Assembly: GCA_029204225.1 (NCBI GenBank)
Contig: CM055099.1
Coordinates: 44,049,546 to 44,113,545, forward strand
Length of the DNA stretch: 64,000 bases
Direction of reading: 5' to 3'
DNA from: Diphasiastrum complanatum
Taxonomy: Eukaryota; Streptophyta; Lycopodiopsida; Lycopodiales; Lycopodiaceae
The translations under genes were made by a program, and so were the position numbers. Positions 11,341 to 24,670 of this stretch are shown piece after piece. Position 1 is the stretch's first letter, and each line of letters starts with the position of its first letter. The notes beneath the pieces were generated by a model that was not told the origin of the DNA, searched no databases, and saw nothing but the letters and a program-made list of their open reading frames with translations.

Positions 11341-12699
11341 CTTTAGGCTTCTGCGGTGGCCTAGTCATTATAGATTTCCACAAAATCAATGAATTAAGGA
11401 GTATAAAAGGTTTGATCGTTTTCCAAGAGAGATAATAATATCATCTTTTGTATGATAAATGTATGTATGATGGTAAACAGACTGGGATGTGTAATATTCA
11501 CAGTGAGTAATACAACGACATATCTGGTTATCCAAAGATATTTGGGTAAACTGGCATCCAGGAACACCAATGATGAAACAATTTGGTCAAGGTCTGCGGT
11601 TGTAAAGATTACTTTATGTTTTAGGCTCTTTGCTATCAGTCAATCAATCAAATTAGACAACAACTAGCAAATAGATTCATCAAACAGAATCGCATTTGCT
11701 AAAGATTCCTGTTAATCAAACACAGAGAATTAGTTCTTATCGCAGGAAGCAAATAGAACAGAGCATCAAACAAACTCATTATCTGAACACATAGCTCATT
11801 CATAATTGAAAGAAGTCCTGCTAAAGGTTATGCTTAATAGCTTCAACTAATTCCAGACTGAAATTCAGTAAAACATGAGAAGTATGTGTGATGCAAACAG
11901 AACGGTATCACAAACAATTATAGATCATACAGAGTGTATTCTCTCAAATGATAAGAACTAATACTGTAAAAGATGGCAAAGGGAAAGTATGCTCAAGCTA
12001 TAGAAACTTGCTCTACTCTCTCTATTGATACTCAGAACTATGCAAATGCGTAAGTATAATGGCACAAAGTGTCGACCTTATAGAAATGATCACCGGCCTC
12101 AATGTCGTTTACCAACCGTCAAATTGTCAGTTGAGATCCGCTACTGCATCTCTATAGAACATCACAAATTCTACCCTAAATGTGAATCTACAAAGTGCAA
12201 ATAGGCCTTTACATGAATTTAGGCACTATAGCACATTTACATGTATAAAAATTAAAAAAACTTACAATATATAACAAAAACTTGGATAATGTGGGATCAT
12301 GAGGCTCCACATATCCCCTTCCTCAGCTGTGCAGCAGCTCGCAAACAGTTTATTTACATTCTTCTCTGTCGCTTTCTATTGGCTGGCTTGCTGTGAAAAA
12401 TAGCCTTAGCTCGGGCTTCGTTCTCTTCGTTCACTTGCTCCAAGGTCATTGCTTTTGTAGCAAGGAAATAATTACGCTTCCTGTTATAATCTTTCTGGAA
12501 TGACAAATTTGGATATCCTCCCATTCCTTGATTCCCCATTGGTGTGAGAGGGTTATCGATCAATGTGTTGTTTACAAGATGCATGTACCAATTATTCTCA
12601 GACAGGATTTCAGACATCTCAACAGAAGGGATAGTTAGTGAGAGGTTGGCTCATCCGTCTGCATAGACTGATCTTGGCACTGAGCTGGTTCCTCCTTTT
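11341..12699. other. unassigned interval with one small ORF
   Basis: The only clean frame is on the minus strand at 12,354-12,617 (87 codons, starting MSEILSENNWYMHL and ending in a basic tail, NRKRQRRM). I do not recognise it. There is no recognisable retroelement domain, LTR pair or RNA gene. The sequence is AT-rich and may be old transposon or intergenic DNA. Confidence 0.35.
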
Positions 12700-13836
12700 T
12701 TGGCCTCTTTGATCATAGAGAGCATGGATTTGTAGTTGGGATGTCCCAACCTCCTATGCCATAATTCCTCCATAGAGAGCTTGTTCACAAGAGCAACATT
12801 ACAAGCATTCACATATTCATTTGGATCTAGTTTATAGATGCCTCTAAATCTAGATCCTAATGCAAGTATCTCATCATTCTTCTATCAACATTGAATTTTT
12901 CATCAAGGCCACTATCAAGCAATTGGCCAACACTACTGAGATTCTTAGTAAGCTTAGACACATAAAGAACTTTAGAGAGAGAAATAATTTTAGAGGATGC
13001 AGGCTTTAAGGGAATGTTCCCTATGCCTTCAATAGGACATTCAAAATCATTTGCAGTGTATATTGATTTCTTGACTCCATCATAAGGTGCAATTGAAGAG
13101 AAAGAATCTTTGGAGCTACACATATGTGAAGAGGCTCCACTATCAATATACCATAAGCCGTCCTTCTTGAAAGGAGTGGATGAGAAGCTAGAGACCATAA
13201 GAGATCCCTCTCCATCACTTGCAATAGTGTCTTCCTTCTCATTGGTGATGTTGGCTTGCTTGAGTTGATTCTTCTTCTTGAAGCAATTGGTGGCATAATG
13301 GCCTTTCTTGCCACAATAAAAACATCGATCTTCTTCTTCTTGAGCTTGGATGATGAAGCATTATAGGAATCATCTTCCTCCTCATCTTTGTCTTTGGATT
13401 TGGCTTTGTCCTTGCTTGAGGATTGTTGATATTGGTTCTTGCTCCTCCCTTTGTGCTTGTCCTTGGCAAAGAGGGCTTTGCCATCATTATGAGTGAGAGA
13501 AAGCTTGTCACATCCTCAAGAGCTTGTACTCTTGTCTTGATTCTTCAGAAATTAGCACACTTTGGACAGCCTCCAAACTTGGTAGCTCCTCCTTAATGGC
13601 ACAGCATTGGACAAGGTTATCGAATTCACTTCTCAAGCCATTGAGAATGACTTGGACTAGCTCATTTTGATTGATGGAATCGCCAATGCAAGCAAGCTCT
13701 CTATGAATATCTTTTACTCTCAAAACATAACTAGATGCACTCTCATCACTCTTTTGGCTACTTTGGAAGATTTGATTTCTAAGAGTGAGGATCCTAGAGG
13801 TGTTCTTAGCCTCATAGATAGTCTTGAGACAATCCT
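12700..13836 (-). pseudogene. copia fragment, relative of element A
   Basis: This matches 1611-2760 of element A at high identity, with both ends truncated. It covers the tail of gag, the zinc-knuckle region, protease and GAG-pre-integrase. The protease here keeps the uninterrupted WYIDSGASSHMCSS that element A has lost to a stop codon. It is still broken by frameshifts in the gag/zinc-knuckle region and near 12,880. It stops abruptly at 13,836 (gag side), where the leader of copia I begins. Confidence 0.85.
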
Positions 13837-14405
13837 AGGTTGAGGAACATTCTCATGAGAAGTGATCTTAGATCTACATCTAAACACCAAGATTTGACAA
13901 GCTAGTGAAGCTACTCTTGTGATTCACTAAGTGTGCTCTTCCATTCACTCTAAAGCTTGTATTTATCATTTGCTAGAGTTTATAAACTTTTAGAAGTGTG
14001 GTTTACATGTGGTTTTATAGGTTGAATCAATATCTTAGTGTGTTGATCATATGTTTATCAAGTTTGTTCAATTCTAGGTATTCTTGGCAGCCTAGTCTTG
14101 TGTATTTTTTAAGAATGCAAGTAACTCTTCACACCATAACTTGATTTGGTCACTTTCTGGAAAGTTTGAGAGCATAATAAAGAGTGTGTTCAAGTTGATT
14201 TGAGTTTGTAATCCATTCTTAGTGTGTGCAAAGTGTTGCATGTGTTTCAATCTTCCTTTCTATGCTTGGAAACCAGCCAGGTTCAAGATAGAAGTGCTTT
14301 AGGGTCCTAGATCTTCTGAGATCTCCTTATCCATCATTTGTTGAGAGGAAAGTGAGTGCTAGGTGCATTAGGACAGATCCTAAAAGTTGAAAAATCATTA
14401 TATTC
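13837..14405 (+). other. 5' leader region of copia I
   Basis: No ORF or known motif is seen here. No primer-binding site of the TGGTATCAGAGC type is visible, so the 5' LTR and primer site have probably been lost at the 13,836/13,837 junction with the copia A relative. Confidence 0.5.
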
Positions 14406-15240
14406 ATGGCTTCCAATGGTGGGATCATGTTAGAAACTAATGATAGGTTGAGTTTGTCAAACTACTCTACCTGGAAAATGAGGATGGAATCCTTACTTGA
14501 GTTGAATGAACTCATGGACATAGTTGCAGGAACTGAAGAGAGACCACCCACAGTTCAAGAGCAACAAAGGTTTGATAAGAAGGCCAAAAGGTCTCTTCAT
14601 ATCCTTAAAATGAATGTTAACAATGAACTTCTCAAGGAAGTTGGTAATAGTCAAAGTGCAAGTGAGGCATGGAATGCCTTGAAGAAGCTCTTTGAATCAA
14701 AGTCCACATCTAGGGTATTGATCCTAAGGAGGCAAATATTTTCTAGTAGACAAAGAGAGGGTGAAAGTGCTCATGCATTTGTCTTGAGGTTAAGTCCTTA
14801 AGTGATGATCTAGCACGCATTGATGAAAGAATAAAAGATGGTGAAATAGTCCAGGTTATGTTGAATGGTTTGCTAGATGAACATGCTAACCCTGTGCAAA
14901 GTTTTGCCATTCAAAGAGTCTTGCCAAGTGTGGTTGACTTGCAAGAAATCTTATTGGCTGAAGAACATAGGTTGCAATCAAAGCTTGATGGTGCATCCTT
15001 GCAAGGTGGAGGTGAAGAGGCTTTCTTCACAAAAGGCAAAGTCAAAGGCAAGGTGAAGGCAAAGGAAAATGGTCCAAAGGTGGTAACTCGGATCATGATG
15101 ATCACTCTTCCTCCTCCTCTTCTACTTCTTTTAGAAAGAAAGACAAGTCAAAGTTCAAGTGTTTTTATTGTGGGATAAAAGGTCATTTTGCAAATGAATG
15201 TCATAAGAAGCAAAGTAATGAAGGTATCAAGCAAAACAAC
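14406..15240 (+). pseudogene. copia gag (element I)
   Basis: It starts at ATG 14,406 (MASNGGIMLETNDRLSLSNY). It shows the gag-polypeptide pattern: KMRMESLLELNELMDIV, LLKEVGNSQSASEAW and SRVLILRRQIFSSRQ. A frameshift lies near 14,795, and the alternative frame continues as MLNGLLDEHANPVQSFA and then LQEILLAEEHRL. A further frame change near 15,090 precedes the zinc knuckle CFYCGIKGHFANEC at about 15,160, which keeps all four metal ligands. The capsid role is inferred from the family. The element G homologue has lost the last knuckle cysteine. Confidence 0.82.
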
Positions 15241-15282
15241 TTTGGTACTTCTAATGAGGATCTAGATTCTTGTGATTCTCTC

Positions 15283-16191
15283 ATGATGTGTTCTTCAAGT
15301 CTAATGTCAAGTGGAAGTGACAAGGATTCATGGTGGATAGATAGTGGATCTAGTTCACACATGACTAGTCACAAGGAGTTCTTTACTTCTTTGATCTCTT
15401 ATGTTGGAACCAAGAAAGTGGTTCACATGCCAAATGGTGGTGAGTGTATGATCAAAGGTATTGGCTCAATTCCTATTTGCCTTTCTACTAATAGGAATGT
15501 AAGGCTTGATGGTTTTCTTTACATTCCTTCACTTTCAAGGAATTTGCTAAGTGTTGGTCAAATGTTAAAAAAAGGGTACAGGACAAAATTTGTTGAGGAT
15601 GTTTGCTTCATTACCAAGGGAGATGTCTTGATTGCTAGGGGCAATAGACAAGGTAGACTTTACAAGCTTGATGCATTTGTTATGTCTAACAAGAGGAATG
15701 AAATGGATGTTGGTGGTTCTCTGAACTTTCAAAAGTCAATTTCTAGCATCAATAAGATTGGTAGATCTTATGCAAAGTCTAAAGAACTTCCTTATGCTAG
15801 ATCTAGGTTGAGATCTAATGAGCTTCTTGGAGATAGTTATTGTTGTGCTAACTTGGCAACTTTTGGTGAATCTATGATCAATGTTTTGGATCCATTGGAC
15901 CTTGAAGATGGACTAGTGCTACCTACTAGTCAAATGGAGTCATGTGGTGCTAAATTAGTATCATGTTTGAACTCTTCTACTCATAGATTTCAAAGTCTTG
16001 GTGGCTCTTCAATGGAACTACATGTCAAGTGCAAATATGGAAAAGGTAAGAAGAGAGCTAACTTCATCAATGGAGGTGATGAAAACTCTTCTTCGGAAAT
16101 GGTTGTTGCTAATGACTTATTTACGCATTTGGAAAAAGATGGTGCTTTGAGCATTCTATGTTATAGAAATGCTCAAGGGATCGAGCATTGA
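15283..16191 (+). pseudogene. copia I protease fused to a module fragment
   Basis: The 302-codon frame begins before the protease active site WWIDSGSSSHMTSHKEFF and continues through RNLLSVGQMLKKGY and GRLYKLDAFV. A shortened GAG-pre-integrase stretch follows, with KELPYARSRLRSNELL. At about 15,838 the frame passes, without a stop, into FGESMINVLDPLDLEDGLV and MESCGAKLVSCL. That stretch matches the C-terminal half of the unknown module of element G (FGEFMVIFLCQVDLEDGLV). The integrase core should lie there. The frame ends a few codons inside the Penelope-like insertion, so this is a fused, inactive ORF. Confidence 0.75.
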
Positions 16192-16544
16192 CTTAAATAT
16201 TACAATGAAATGATACTCTCAAATGTCTCTTTAAGCTTTCAAATCTCACCTTCAGATATTAAATTGTAATCGATGTGTGTCAGAACGAAAGTCTTGCATA
16301 TAAATAAAAACCCAACCATGGGGAATGCAAATGGAACTGGGTAAACAAGTCGGCTGAAAAATGGACTCATATGAACAAAATAATACTTTGCCAATGGAAT
16401 GATTTATTGGTTGATAATTGCATTGTGAGACTAGGTAACAAGACTTGGAGACAAGTTTTGTGGTATTCCCATGGGCTTTGCATGTTCCCCTACTTGGTGT
16501 AATTGGTATCTGTCTTTTTATGAATTACATTTTATGAAGAGACT
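16161..16544 (+). repeat. left 384-bp direct repeat (candidate pseudo-LTR)
   Basis: It begins TTATAGAAATGCTCAAGG and ends at GACT before the RT continues. It includes the beginning of the recognisable RT (GIPMGFACSPTWCNWYL), so the right-hand copy at 18,391 repeats the start of the coding region. Confidence 0.8.
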
Positions 16545-17033
16545 TGCCAGACTTGGTGAAATAAAGTACTTACATGCTTTCAAGAATACCTTTCGGTATA
16601 TAGACGATATTTGTTTTATTAACAATCTGGATGCGCTTTTATTTCTGGATAAAGAACAACCTCGTGCCTATGATAATGCTAAGTGGATTTATCCTTTGGA
16701 GTACTTGACCATCAAGAATGAAGAGGCTAATGACAATATGGTAAATTTTTTAAATATTATCACTACCTTTGACTTTGAGTTGGGGACTTTTCATATGAGG
16801 AAATTTGACAAAAGAAAGGAGCTTTTGTTTTCTTTTTTCCAGTTCTTGCACCTAGCATCCAATAGACCGATCTTTAACTCTTATAAAGTTATCATCGCAC
16901 AGATTATCGCTGCTATGTACTGTTGTAACTAACAAGGAGCTTTTATTAATGAAGTCAATAACATCGATATGGCATTTCAAAGAAATGGCTTTGTGAAAGT
17001 GAAACTGTACAAGATCACCAACAATATTTTCTA
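16440..17033 (+). pseudogene. Penelope-like reverse transcriptase, partial
   Basis: The frame reads CGIPMGFACSPTWCNWYL, an RT motif with the substrate loop, then the catalytic FRYIDDICFINN (the YxDD-type box as YIDD), IYPLEYLTIK, FLNI, KFDKRKEL, and SNRPIFNSYKVIIAQI. One TAA after MYCCN interrupts it; the frame then continues to RNGFVKVKLYKITNNIF. The order GIPMG, RYIDD, YPLE, DKR, NRP is typical of Penelope-like RTs and unlike copia, gypsy or LINE RTs. Upstream fingers are frameshifted (LIDNCIVRLGNKTWRQ). It would prime reverse transcription at a nicked target. Confidence 0.72.
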
Positions 17034-17166
17034 AAACAATATGTTCTTTGGACTGATGTTTGCACTCCCAAGAAATGCTGATTTTCTCTTGGTGGACAGT
17101 TATCTCCATCTGAAGGGTGCTAACTGCCCCTTGAGACACCTTGCAAACTGTGGGTACGGATGGTGG

Positions 17167-18390
<1,224 letters not shown>

Positions 18391-18774
18391 TTATAGAAAT
18401 GCTCAAGGGATCGAGCATTGACTTAAATATTACAATGAAATGATACTCTCAAATGTCTCTTTAAGCTTTCAAATCTCACCTTCAGATACTAAATTGTAAT
18501 TGATGTGTGTCAGAATGAAAGTCTTGTCTATAAATAAAAACCCAACCGTGGGGAATTTAAATGGAAGTGGGTAAACAAACCGGCTGAAAAATGGACTCAT
18601 ATGAACAAAATAATACTTTGCCAATGGAATGAGTTATTGATTGATAATTGCATTGTGAGACTAGCTAACAAGACTTGGAGACAAGTTTTGTGGTATTCCC
18701 ATGGGTTTTGTCTATTCCCCTACTTGGTGTAATTGGTATCTGTCTTTTTATGAATTACATTTTATGGAGAGACT
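18391..18774 (+). repeat. right 384-bp direct repeat of the Penelope-like element
   Basis: This is the second copy of 16,161-16,544. The junction at 18,774/18,775 passes directly into copia integrase sequence (KVIVGRDVIFYEENI). Confidence 0.8.
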
Positions 18775-18780
18775 ATAAAC

Positions 18781-19759
18781 AAAGTGATTGTTGGTAGAGA
18801 TGTCATTTTTTATGAGGAGAACATTTCAAAAGTGTCTTCAAGAATGATTGATGGTATGTGGATGGATCTAACATTCTTGATGTACATGAAAAGGATATTA
18901 CTTTGGATGGTGATGATGATGGAAGCCAAAAGCCAAGGAGAACATCAAGAGAAAGACAAGTACCTTCAAGGTTCACATATGATGAAAAGGGTAAGCAAGT
19001 AGTTTCTGGAAATTATGTTGCTTTCCTAACCTCTTTGGATGATCCTACAAGTGTAGATCAAGCAAGGAAAGAAGAGGAGTGGATCCAACAATGGATCTCA
19101 AGTATCGATCTCTTATGAAGAGTGGAACATCTTTTGGAAGATCTTCTTGTGTACATGGAGCTATGCAAGTGGATGGATGTTGTCTTGCTGTAAAATCAAG
19201 TAATGGATCTGGAAAACAAATTTTTTTCAATGACTTTGATGATCAAGTTGAAGATCAAGAGGTTGATCTCAAAGTGCTTCAACTAGTCAAAAGGGAAGTT
19301 GGCAATTTGGAGCTAGTCAAGAGCATCAAAGGAGAGGTAATTGGCAAAGGTGTTATGGATCTGTTTTTGCAGCATATTGAAGACTCAAGTAAGGTCAAAG
19401 GAGCAGCAAGGAAGTGTTGTTCAAGTTTACTTTACTTGTTCTATCTCATGTTTGAGCATTTTCATGTGGATGTGTGCAAATTGTCAAGATATGGTAAAAC
19501 TAGCTACATTGGTGAGCATTGTTTTGATGTAGGATTTGAACTAGCATTCTTGGTTGGTTTTGCTAATGGAAATAAAGCTATTGGAGGCGCATTATGTCAC
19601 TCATTCATGTTCAAGTCATCAAGGTATGATGGTATCTTGAGGCAAGATGAAGATGGAAGCTCATTCATGGAGTTTGATGGTGGATACATGGCAACAAAGG
19701 ACAAAGAAGGAGGAAACATGCAAGAAAATGTTGATCACTCAAATTTATTGTTTGTTTGA
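18781..19759 (+). pseudogene. copia I integrase end, RT stub and unknown module
   Basis: The frames read NKVIVGRDVIFYEEN (integrase C-terminal), RRTSRERQVPSRFTYD, GNYVAFLTSLDDPTSVDQ and EEEWIQ (first RT residues). After one frameshift near 19,088 the 226-codon frame starting at 19,079 carries DLKYRSLMKSGTSF and passes into the unknown module: GRSSCVHGAMQVDGCCLAVK, EDQEVDLKVLQLVKREV, GKTSYIGEHCFDVGF and NGNKAIGGALCHSFM. About 60 residues present in element G are deleted after CHSFM. The end (MATKDKEGGNMQ) matches G again. No function is known for the module. Confidence 0.78.
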
Positions 19760-19828
19760 TGTATTTTTCCAGAGAGTTTAGAGTTGGAAGCATGGTGGAA
19801 TCCTATCAAAGTCTATGCTAAAACTAGT

Positions 19829-20137
19829 TGAAGAGGGAGTGTGAAAGATTCAACTAGTTTGATCATTTTGTCAATGTTTCCATATTTTTTTGGCATATTG
19901 AGGTTAAAACTTGTTTTAGACTTAGAGAATAACTTTTCAAAGTTCATTAGTCTAAATTTCATTTGAATAAACACTTTCTGAAAGTGTGGGAAAGTTTGGA
20001 GGCGAGTTTTAGGAGATTCAAATTTGAATAGTTGGGTAAAAATAGTAGGGTTAGCATTTTGGAGGGAAAGCCAAGGGGCCAAATAGGGTTTGGACCTACT
20101 ATAAAAGGATGTAGCTCATGGAGAGAGTGATCTTCTT
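19829..20137 (+). repeat. polypurine tract and truncated 3' LTR of copia I
   Basis: The polypurine tract TGAAGAGGGAG is followed by an LTR start at 19,840 (TGTGAAAGATTCAAC). The LTR aligns with the element G LTR (minus strand of 38,447-38,982), including the TATA box TATAAAAG at 20,100-20,107. Similarity stops near 20,137, so about 230 bp of the LTR are missing. Confidence 0.85.
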
Positions 20138-22199
20138 TGCATTACGGGGTGATGTGGATCTAGCATGCCCATGGTTGTGAGCCAGCAAGGATGGAGATGG
20201 TTGCTCAGGAAGTGACAGTTGATACTTTGATGAGTGATCTCCAGGTTGGCATCACATGTTGTTTCTATCCATTATTATTTGGTAAGCATGATGCAGCTTT
20301 TGGTTAGACCCAGTTGGAGTCTAGTTGCACTACAGGTGGAGAGATTCTTGGGGAGCTATCAACAGGTAATGGATACTTAGTGATCTGTACATGGTTCTAG
20401 AGCTATCCTACCTGATATACTATGGATTGTGGGGAGTTGTTCATCACAATAGTGGATCTAATTTGCATTTGCTTTGGTTTAGATTGACATGATGGATGTG
20501 TTGGTGAGATAGGCTCCTTGGTGGGGGCCTATATACTTGTCAAATTAGAGTTGGCAATGTCAAGCATGGGAAGTTGAGCCTACATGGGATGTAGGAGAGG
20601 CAAACTATCATCAGTATCTCTGGGAGATAGGCGAGCTACTCAGGTATAGCCTATGGTGAGCTTTAAGTACATTCGTTCATTGAGTCCTTGGTAGACTCGT
20701 GTGCTTGGAGCATGGAGAATGAATGGGGATCAGCTTTCAGGGCTTATTGGATAGTTGAATATGCTTGGACGTGAGGGCATCTTGGTTACAAGTGTGGGCC
20801 ATGGTTAGAGATGATTGGTGATCGTGGTGTAGCAGCGGATCTACAGGTGGCACAGGTGTTGGAACGACAAGATACTACTTATGGGCAGGCCTTGGTCATG
20901 TATTTGATGCTTTATCATTCGTGTTGGTTTGCATGAGAGTGTGTGTGGGCTTGCATGTTACCTTGTCATGGGAGTCTAGATCTGAGTCGGAGTTGTATGT
21001 GTTTATGCATTTGCTACATTTGAAGCAAAGTAGTCATTTGGATGCTTTTTGACTTGTCATTATGTCTACTAGCTGTCTATTTGGTGAGGGTACAATCTTA
21101 TGGTTTGTGCTTGTAAGTGCCTGATAGGATGTCAGCCTAGCTAGATGGAGGATGTAAGTCTCATGGTGACAGTGGGATTTTCTCAGTTTGAGCCATGTCG
21201 CTCATGTGGTCCACATGTGGTCAAGTTGGATTGGCAGGTGGTAGGCCAATTTAGTGACACCTGTTGAACCTATGCAGTTTGGGGCTTTGCTATATGTATA
21301 ATGTTTCTTCATAATAGACTTAACTTTTGTTGTGCCATCTTTGAGAGCTTGTGAGGAGTGGCTACGATGATTGTGTGTATGTGATCTGCATACTGCACTA
21401 GATTCCATCGGAATTTCAACTCTTTCTCTAGTTGAGAAAGCCTTCTCCACCTTCGACACTGATCATTTTACCGTAATCTATAACGGACAAGACTATACAG
21501 TCACCCTTGATCCTACGCTAATTTCATTTGCGCTTAGCCTTCCGCATTCCACCCATCTACCAATGGCCTCACATGTGTGAAGCCTAGATAGTAGGATGAG
21601 ATGGCAAGCATCTTGCTAACTGCTTATATCTACTACTTTGGTGCTATGTAGCCAAAGTTATGATCGTCATAAGTTTTGGTAATTTCTAGTTCAAATTTTG
21701 CAATTTTTTTGAAATGCTCTGATTGCATGTCGAAAAGTGAAGCAGTAGAATTTCATCCATGAATAAAGTTTCAGTAAAAAGCAGTTCAAAAGCAAATTTT
21801 CAATTTAATTAAGTAGTTTATCTACAAAAGTCCATTTTTTTGTAAATCACTACATGTTGATTTTGAGGCTTACCAGATGTTTCAAAATTAGTTTGAGATG
21901 AATTGGTAATAGTGAAACTGAAAATTCAATGAGGGAAATCGATTTTCATAGTTTCGATCCATATTGAATGAAATTCAAAAATCATAGTTACATAAATTTT
22001 TGAAAGAACTCTAATTCTTTTGATTTTGTCAAAATCTAATATTTACTTTTTTTAAAAAAAGTTTCTTATAAATTGAATGACCTTACTAGATAAAAACAAT
22101 CAGCTTACAATTATTTTTACCTTTTGTTGAGAATTTCAAAATCTATCAAATAATAAAGGCACTTTTTAAGGTGACCAATAACGGCCGAGGCTAATGCAA
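20138..22199. other. unassigned interval
   Basis: No supported gene, LTR pair or RNA gene is seen. Short open frames at 21,202-21,580 on both strands have no recognisable motif. From 21,680 the sequence becomes very AT-rich. Confidence 0.4.
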
Positions 22200-22540
22200 G
22201 TCTCAAGAGAACAGTACCTATGCTAACCTATTTGTAGATTTGCTAGCAGTTGAGTGTGGCACTTAACGAAATGAATAATCAAAACAATTTGTAGGACCAG
22301 CAGATGAAAGTATTGCCGAATCAAGTTAAGACCTTATCCTCACCAAATCTGGGACTTCAGCTTGAATGAACCATATTTGAAGGAGAAGAAGCAAAAGAAA
22401 CCTTAGGTGGTAGATGATTGGTTGACCAAGTGGACTAGTTATTTTAGTCTACACAGAATCCCTGAAGAGAAAAGGATTGAGAGCATGGTTTTGTTTTTTT
22501 TGTGGTAAGGCTTCATTGTGGTGGTGTGATTCGTAACCAA
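22200..22540 (+). pseudogene. possible gypsy-type gag remnant
   Basis: One plus-strand frame reads VDDWLTKWTSYFSLHRIPEE followed by KRIESMVLFF and a tryptophan pair in the next frame. That recalls the W..YF...P..K....A...L.G.A..WW pattern of Ty3/gypsy gag. It is short and frameshifted, so support is weak. Confidence 0.35.
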
Positions 22541-23760
22541 AACTCGCTATGCGAAAAAAATTCATGGAAATCTTCAAAAAATTGTGTGTGTGTAATCTGT
22601 ATTGAAATGTTGTTACTTTGTTAATGGAAGGTCATTCTACGTGCATTTCTTCTCATGCTCCATTTTCATGCATTCTTGTTTGGGTACTGATGTATGAATG
22701 TGCTTGTTGATGCTTTCTTCTCTTGGAGTTTGGTTTGGAATTAGTATCGGGTAGATGTGCAAGACCTGGAGATTGATCTACCATTTCACTATTTTTTGAT
22801 GTCTCCTGATTTCTACTCCCTGAGGAGTTCTTCTTACAACTGTTGAGTGACAGTTGTAGGAAGCACTTTGTAGGATTTCCATTGCTTTAGTTTATAAGTT
22901 ATTGTGCTGATATTGATTCTCTGATTTCAATAGGAGTAGATTTTGTTTGATTCCCTATTCTTGCTTAGTTTAGTTTAGCAATAATACAGACTGTAACGAT
23001 AAAGAAAGAACTGAAACATAACTGTAGAAAGTAGAAAACAAGTTCCTGATAGATCCTATATTTAAGATGAGCTACCATTATCAAATAAGGTTCTAAATCA
23101 GGTCATAGGTGTGCCTTTGATTGGTGGATACATCACTCTTATACTACAATTAGATTCTGTGGCTGAGCCATTGCATATAGATTTGTAACCACGTGAATCT
23201 GTGCCATGTTGAACCTCTGTCAGCAGACAGAAGGAGAGTTGTCATTGAGTAGATTCTGAAGTTGTCATTGAGTAGATTCTGACAGAGGACTAGAATCGTT
23301 GAGAAGTAGAACGAGTGAAGTAACAGCAAACATTGAGAGAGTCGTTGCTAACAAAGTTTGAATAGGCGCTGATAGATTACTAGAGCCAGTCGCAAACATT
23401 GAGTCGTTGCGAGAGCAGATGTTGAAGTAGAGAGAGTCAAATCCGTAAACATTGGCATCGCTTTTGATATTCTTCTTCAATTTCGATCCAAAGAACTCGT
23501 TTTTAAAATACCCTTTTTCAGTTCTGAATCGCTATTGCTTGTTTCCTTGCTGTCGTGCATTTCTCATTTCCCAAGCTCGCCTTTCAGATTCTTCTTTGTC
23601 AGATCTTCAATTGCTTACAAACGCTCATGTTGATCCTTCACACCTGTGCAATCTGACACACCACGTTCCAGAAACCCACCGCCACCGTTTGTTGTATTTC
23701 TGGACACCGACAATCTGAAACATCGAATTATCATTTTTCACCGCTTCCACCGCCCCACCG
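22541..23760. other. unassigned interval with a 22-bp tandem duplication
   Basis: GTTGTCATTGAGTAGATTCTGA occurs at 23,238-23,259 and again at 23,261-23,282. The phrase CAAACATTGAG also recurs at about 23,328 and 23,392. No gene is supported. The interval may include the 5' LTR of the gypsy element that follows, but I cannot place its ends. Confidence 0.45.
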
Positions 23761-23924
23761 ATTCCAAGTTTTTTTTTCCGGGGTCAGAAGAACAGTCCGT
23801 TTACATCCATCATTTACATCCGATGAACAGACTTCAGAATTGCATCCGACAGAGCATTCCCCTCTCAGTTTTTTCCATCCGCCACTTTTTTTCGCATCCG
23901 TTGTTCATTGCATCCGCCAAAAAA

Positions 23925-24610
23925 AAAAATTCGAGGATTTTCGAACTTTTTTTTTCTGAATTTTTTTGAGTATTTTCGAGTTTTTCCAATCAGTTTTTTG
24001 AGGAGTTTTTTCAGAATTTTTTCGATTTTCTTTTCTGAATTTTTTGAGGATTTTTCGGGTTGTTCAAACTTTTTCGCGTTTTCGGATTTTCGTTTTCGTT
24101 TTTGTTTTCATTTTCACGATTTTCGAGTTTTGCGTTTCGCGTTTTTTCGAGATTTTTCGCGTTTTTCGTGATTTTTCGTGTTTTTTCCGAGATTTTTCAC
24201 ATTTTTCATGATTTTTTTTTTTATATTTTTCGCATTTTTCGTGTTTTTTCGTGTTTTTTTCGAGATTTTTCGTGTTTTTTTCGAGATTTTTCGTAATTTT
24301 TTGGAAGTTTTCTCGCGTAATTTTTTCCAATTTTTTTTTGTTTTTCTATCGTCTTTTTCTTTGTGGCCAAAAAAAAAAATTCGCTTTATTCACCAAATCT
24401 TTCGCGAATATTTCACATTTTTTTGCGAATTTTGCCACTTTGTCAAAAAAAAAAATTCTCGTTTTTCACAAACATTTTTTTGTCGTTTTTTCGCTAAATT
24501 TTTTGTAGCATTTTTAAAAAACCTTTGGAATTTTTTGTTGCAAAATTTTTTGTAGTATTTTTTGTCGCACAAAAATTTTTGTAGCATTTTTTTTTGTTGC
24601 TCTTTTATCA
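23925..24610 (+). repeat. TTTTTCGAGATTTTTCG array in the gypsy leader
   Basis: This is a very T-rich stretch with dozens of TTTTTCG(A/T/C)G units, such as TTTTTCGTGTTTTTTCGAGA, on one strand. It lies directly upstream of gag. Long open frames across it are phenylalanine- or lysine-rich products of the repeat and not genes. Confidence 0.7.
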
Positions 24611-24670
24611 GTTGCATCACATATGAGCTGAATCTCGTCAGTTCTCATTGCCAACTTACTAGAGGAACTT

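Noticed and set aside
16161-16544. Hammerhead ribozyme in the Penelope-like direct repeat
   Set aside because: GAAAGTC is present near 16,288, but the CUGAUGA half of the core is not found at a suitable distance on either strand.
23908-24620. Overlapping Phe-rich and Lys-rich open frames
   Set aside because: They are produced by the T-rich TTTTTCG array in a gypsy leader, open in several frames at once, which is a sign of composition and not coding.
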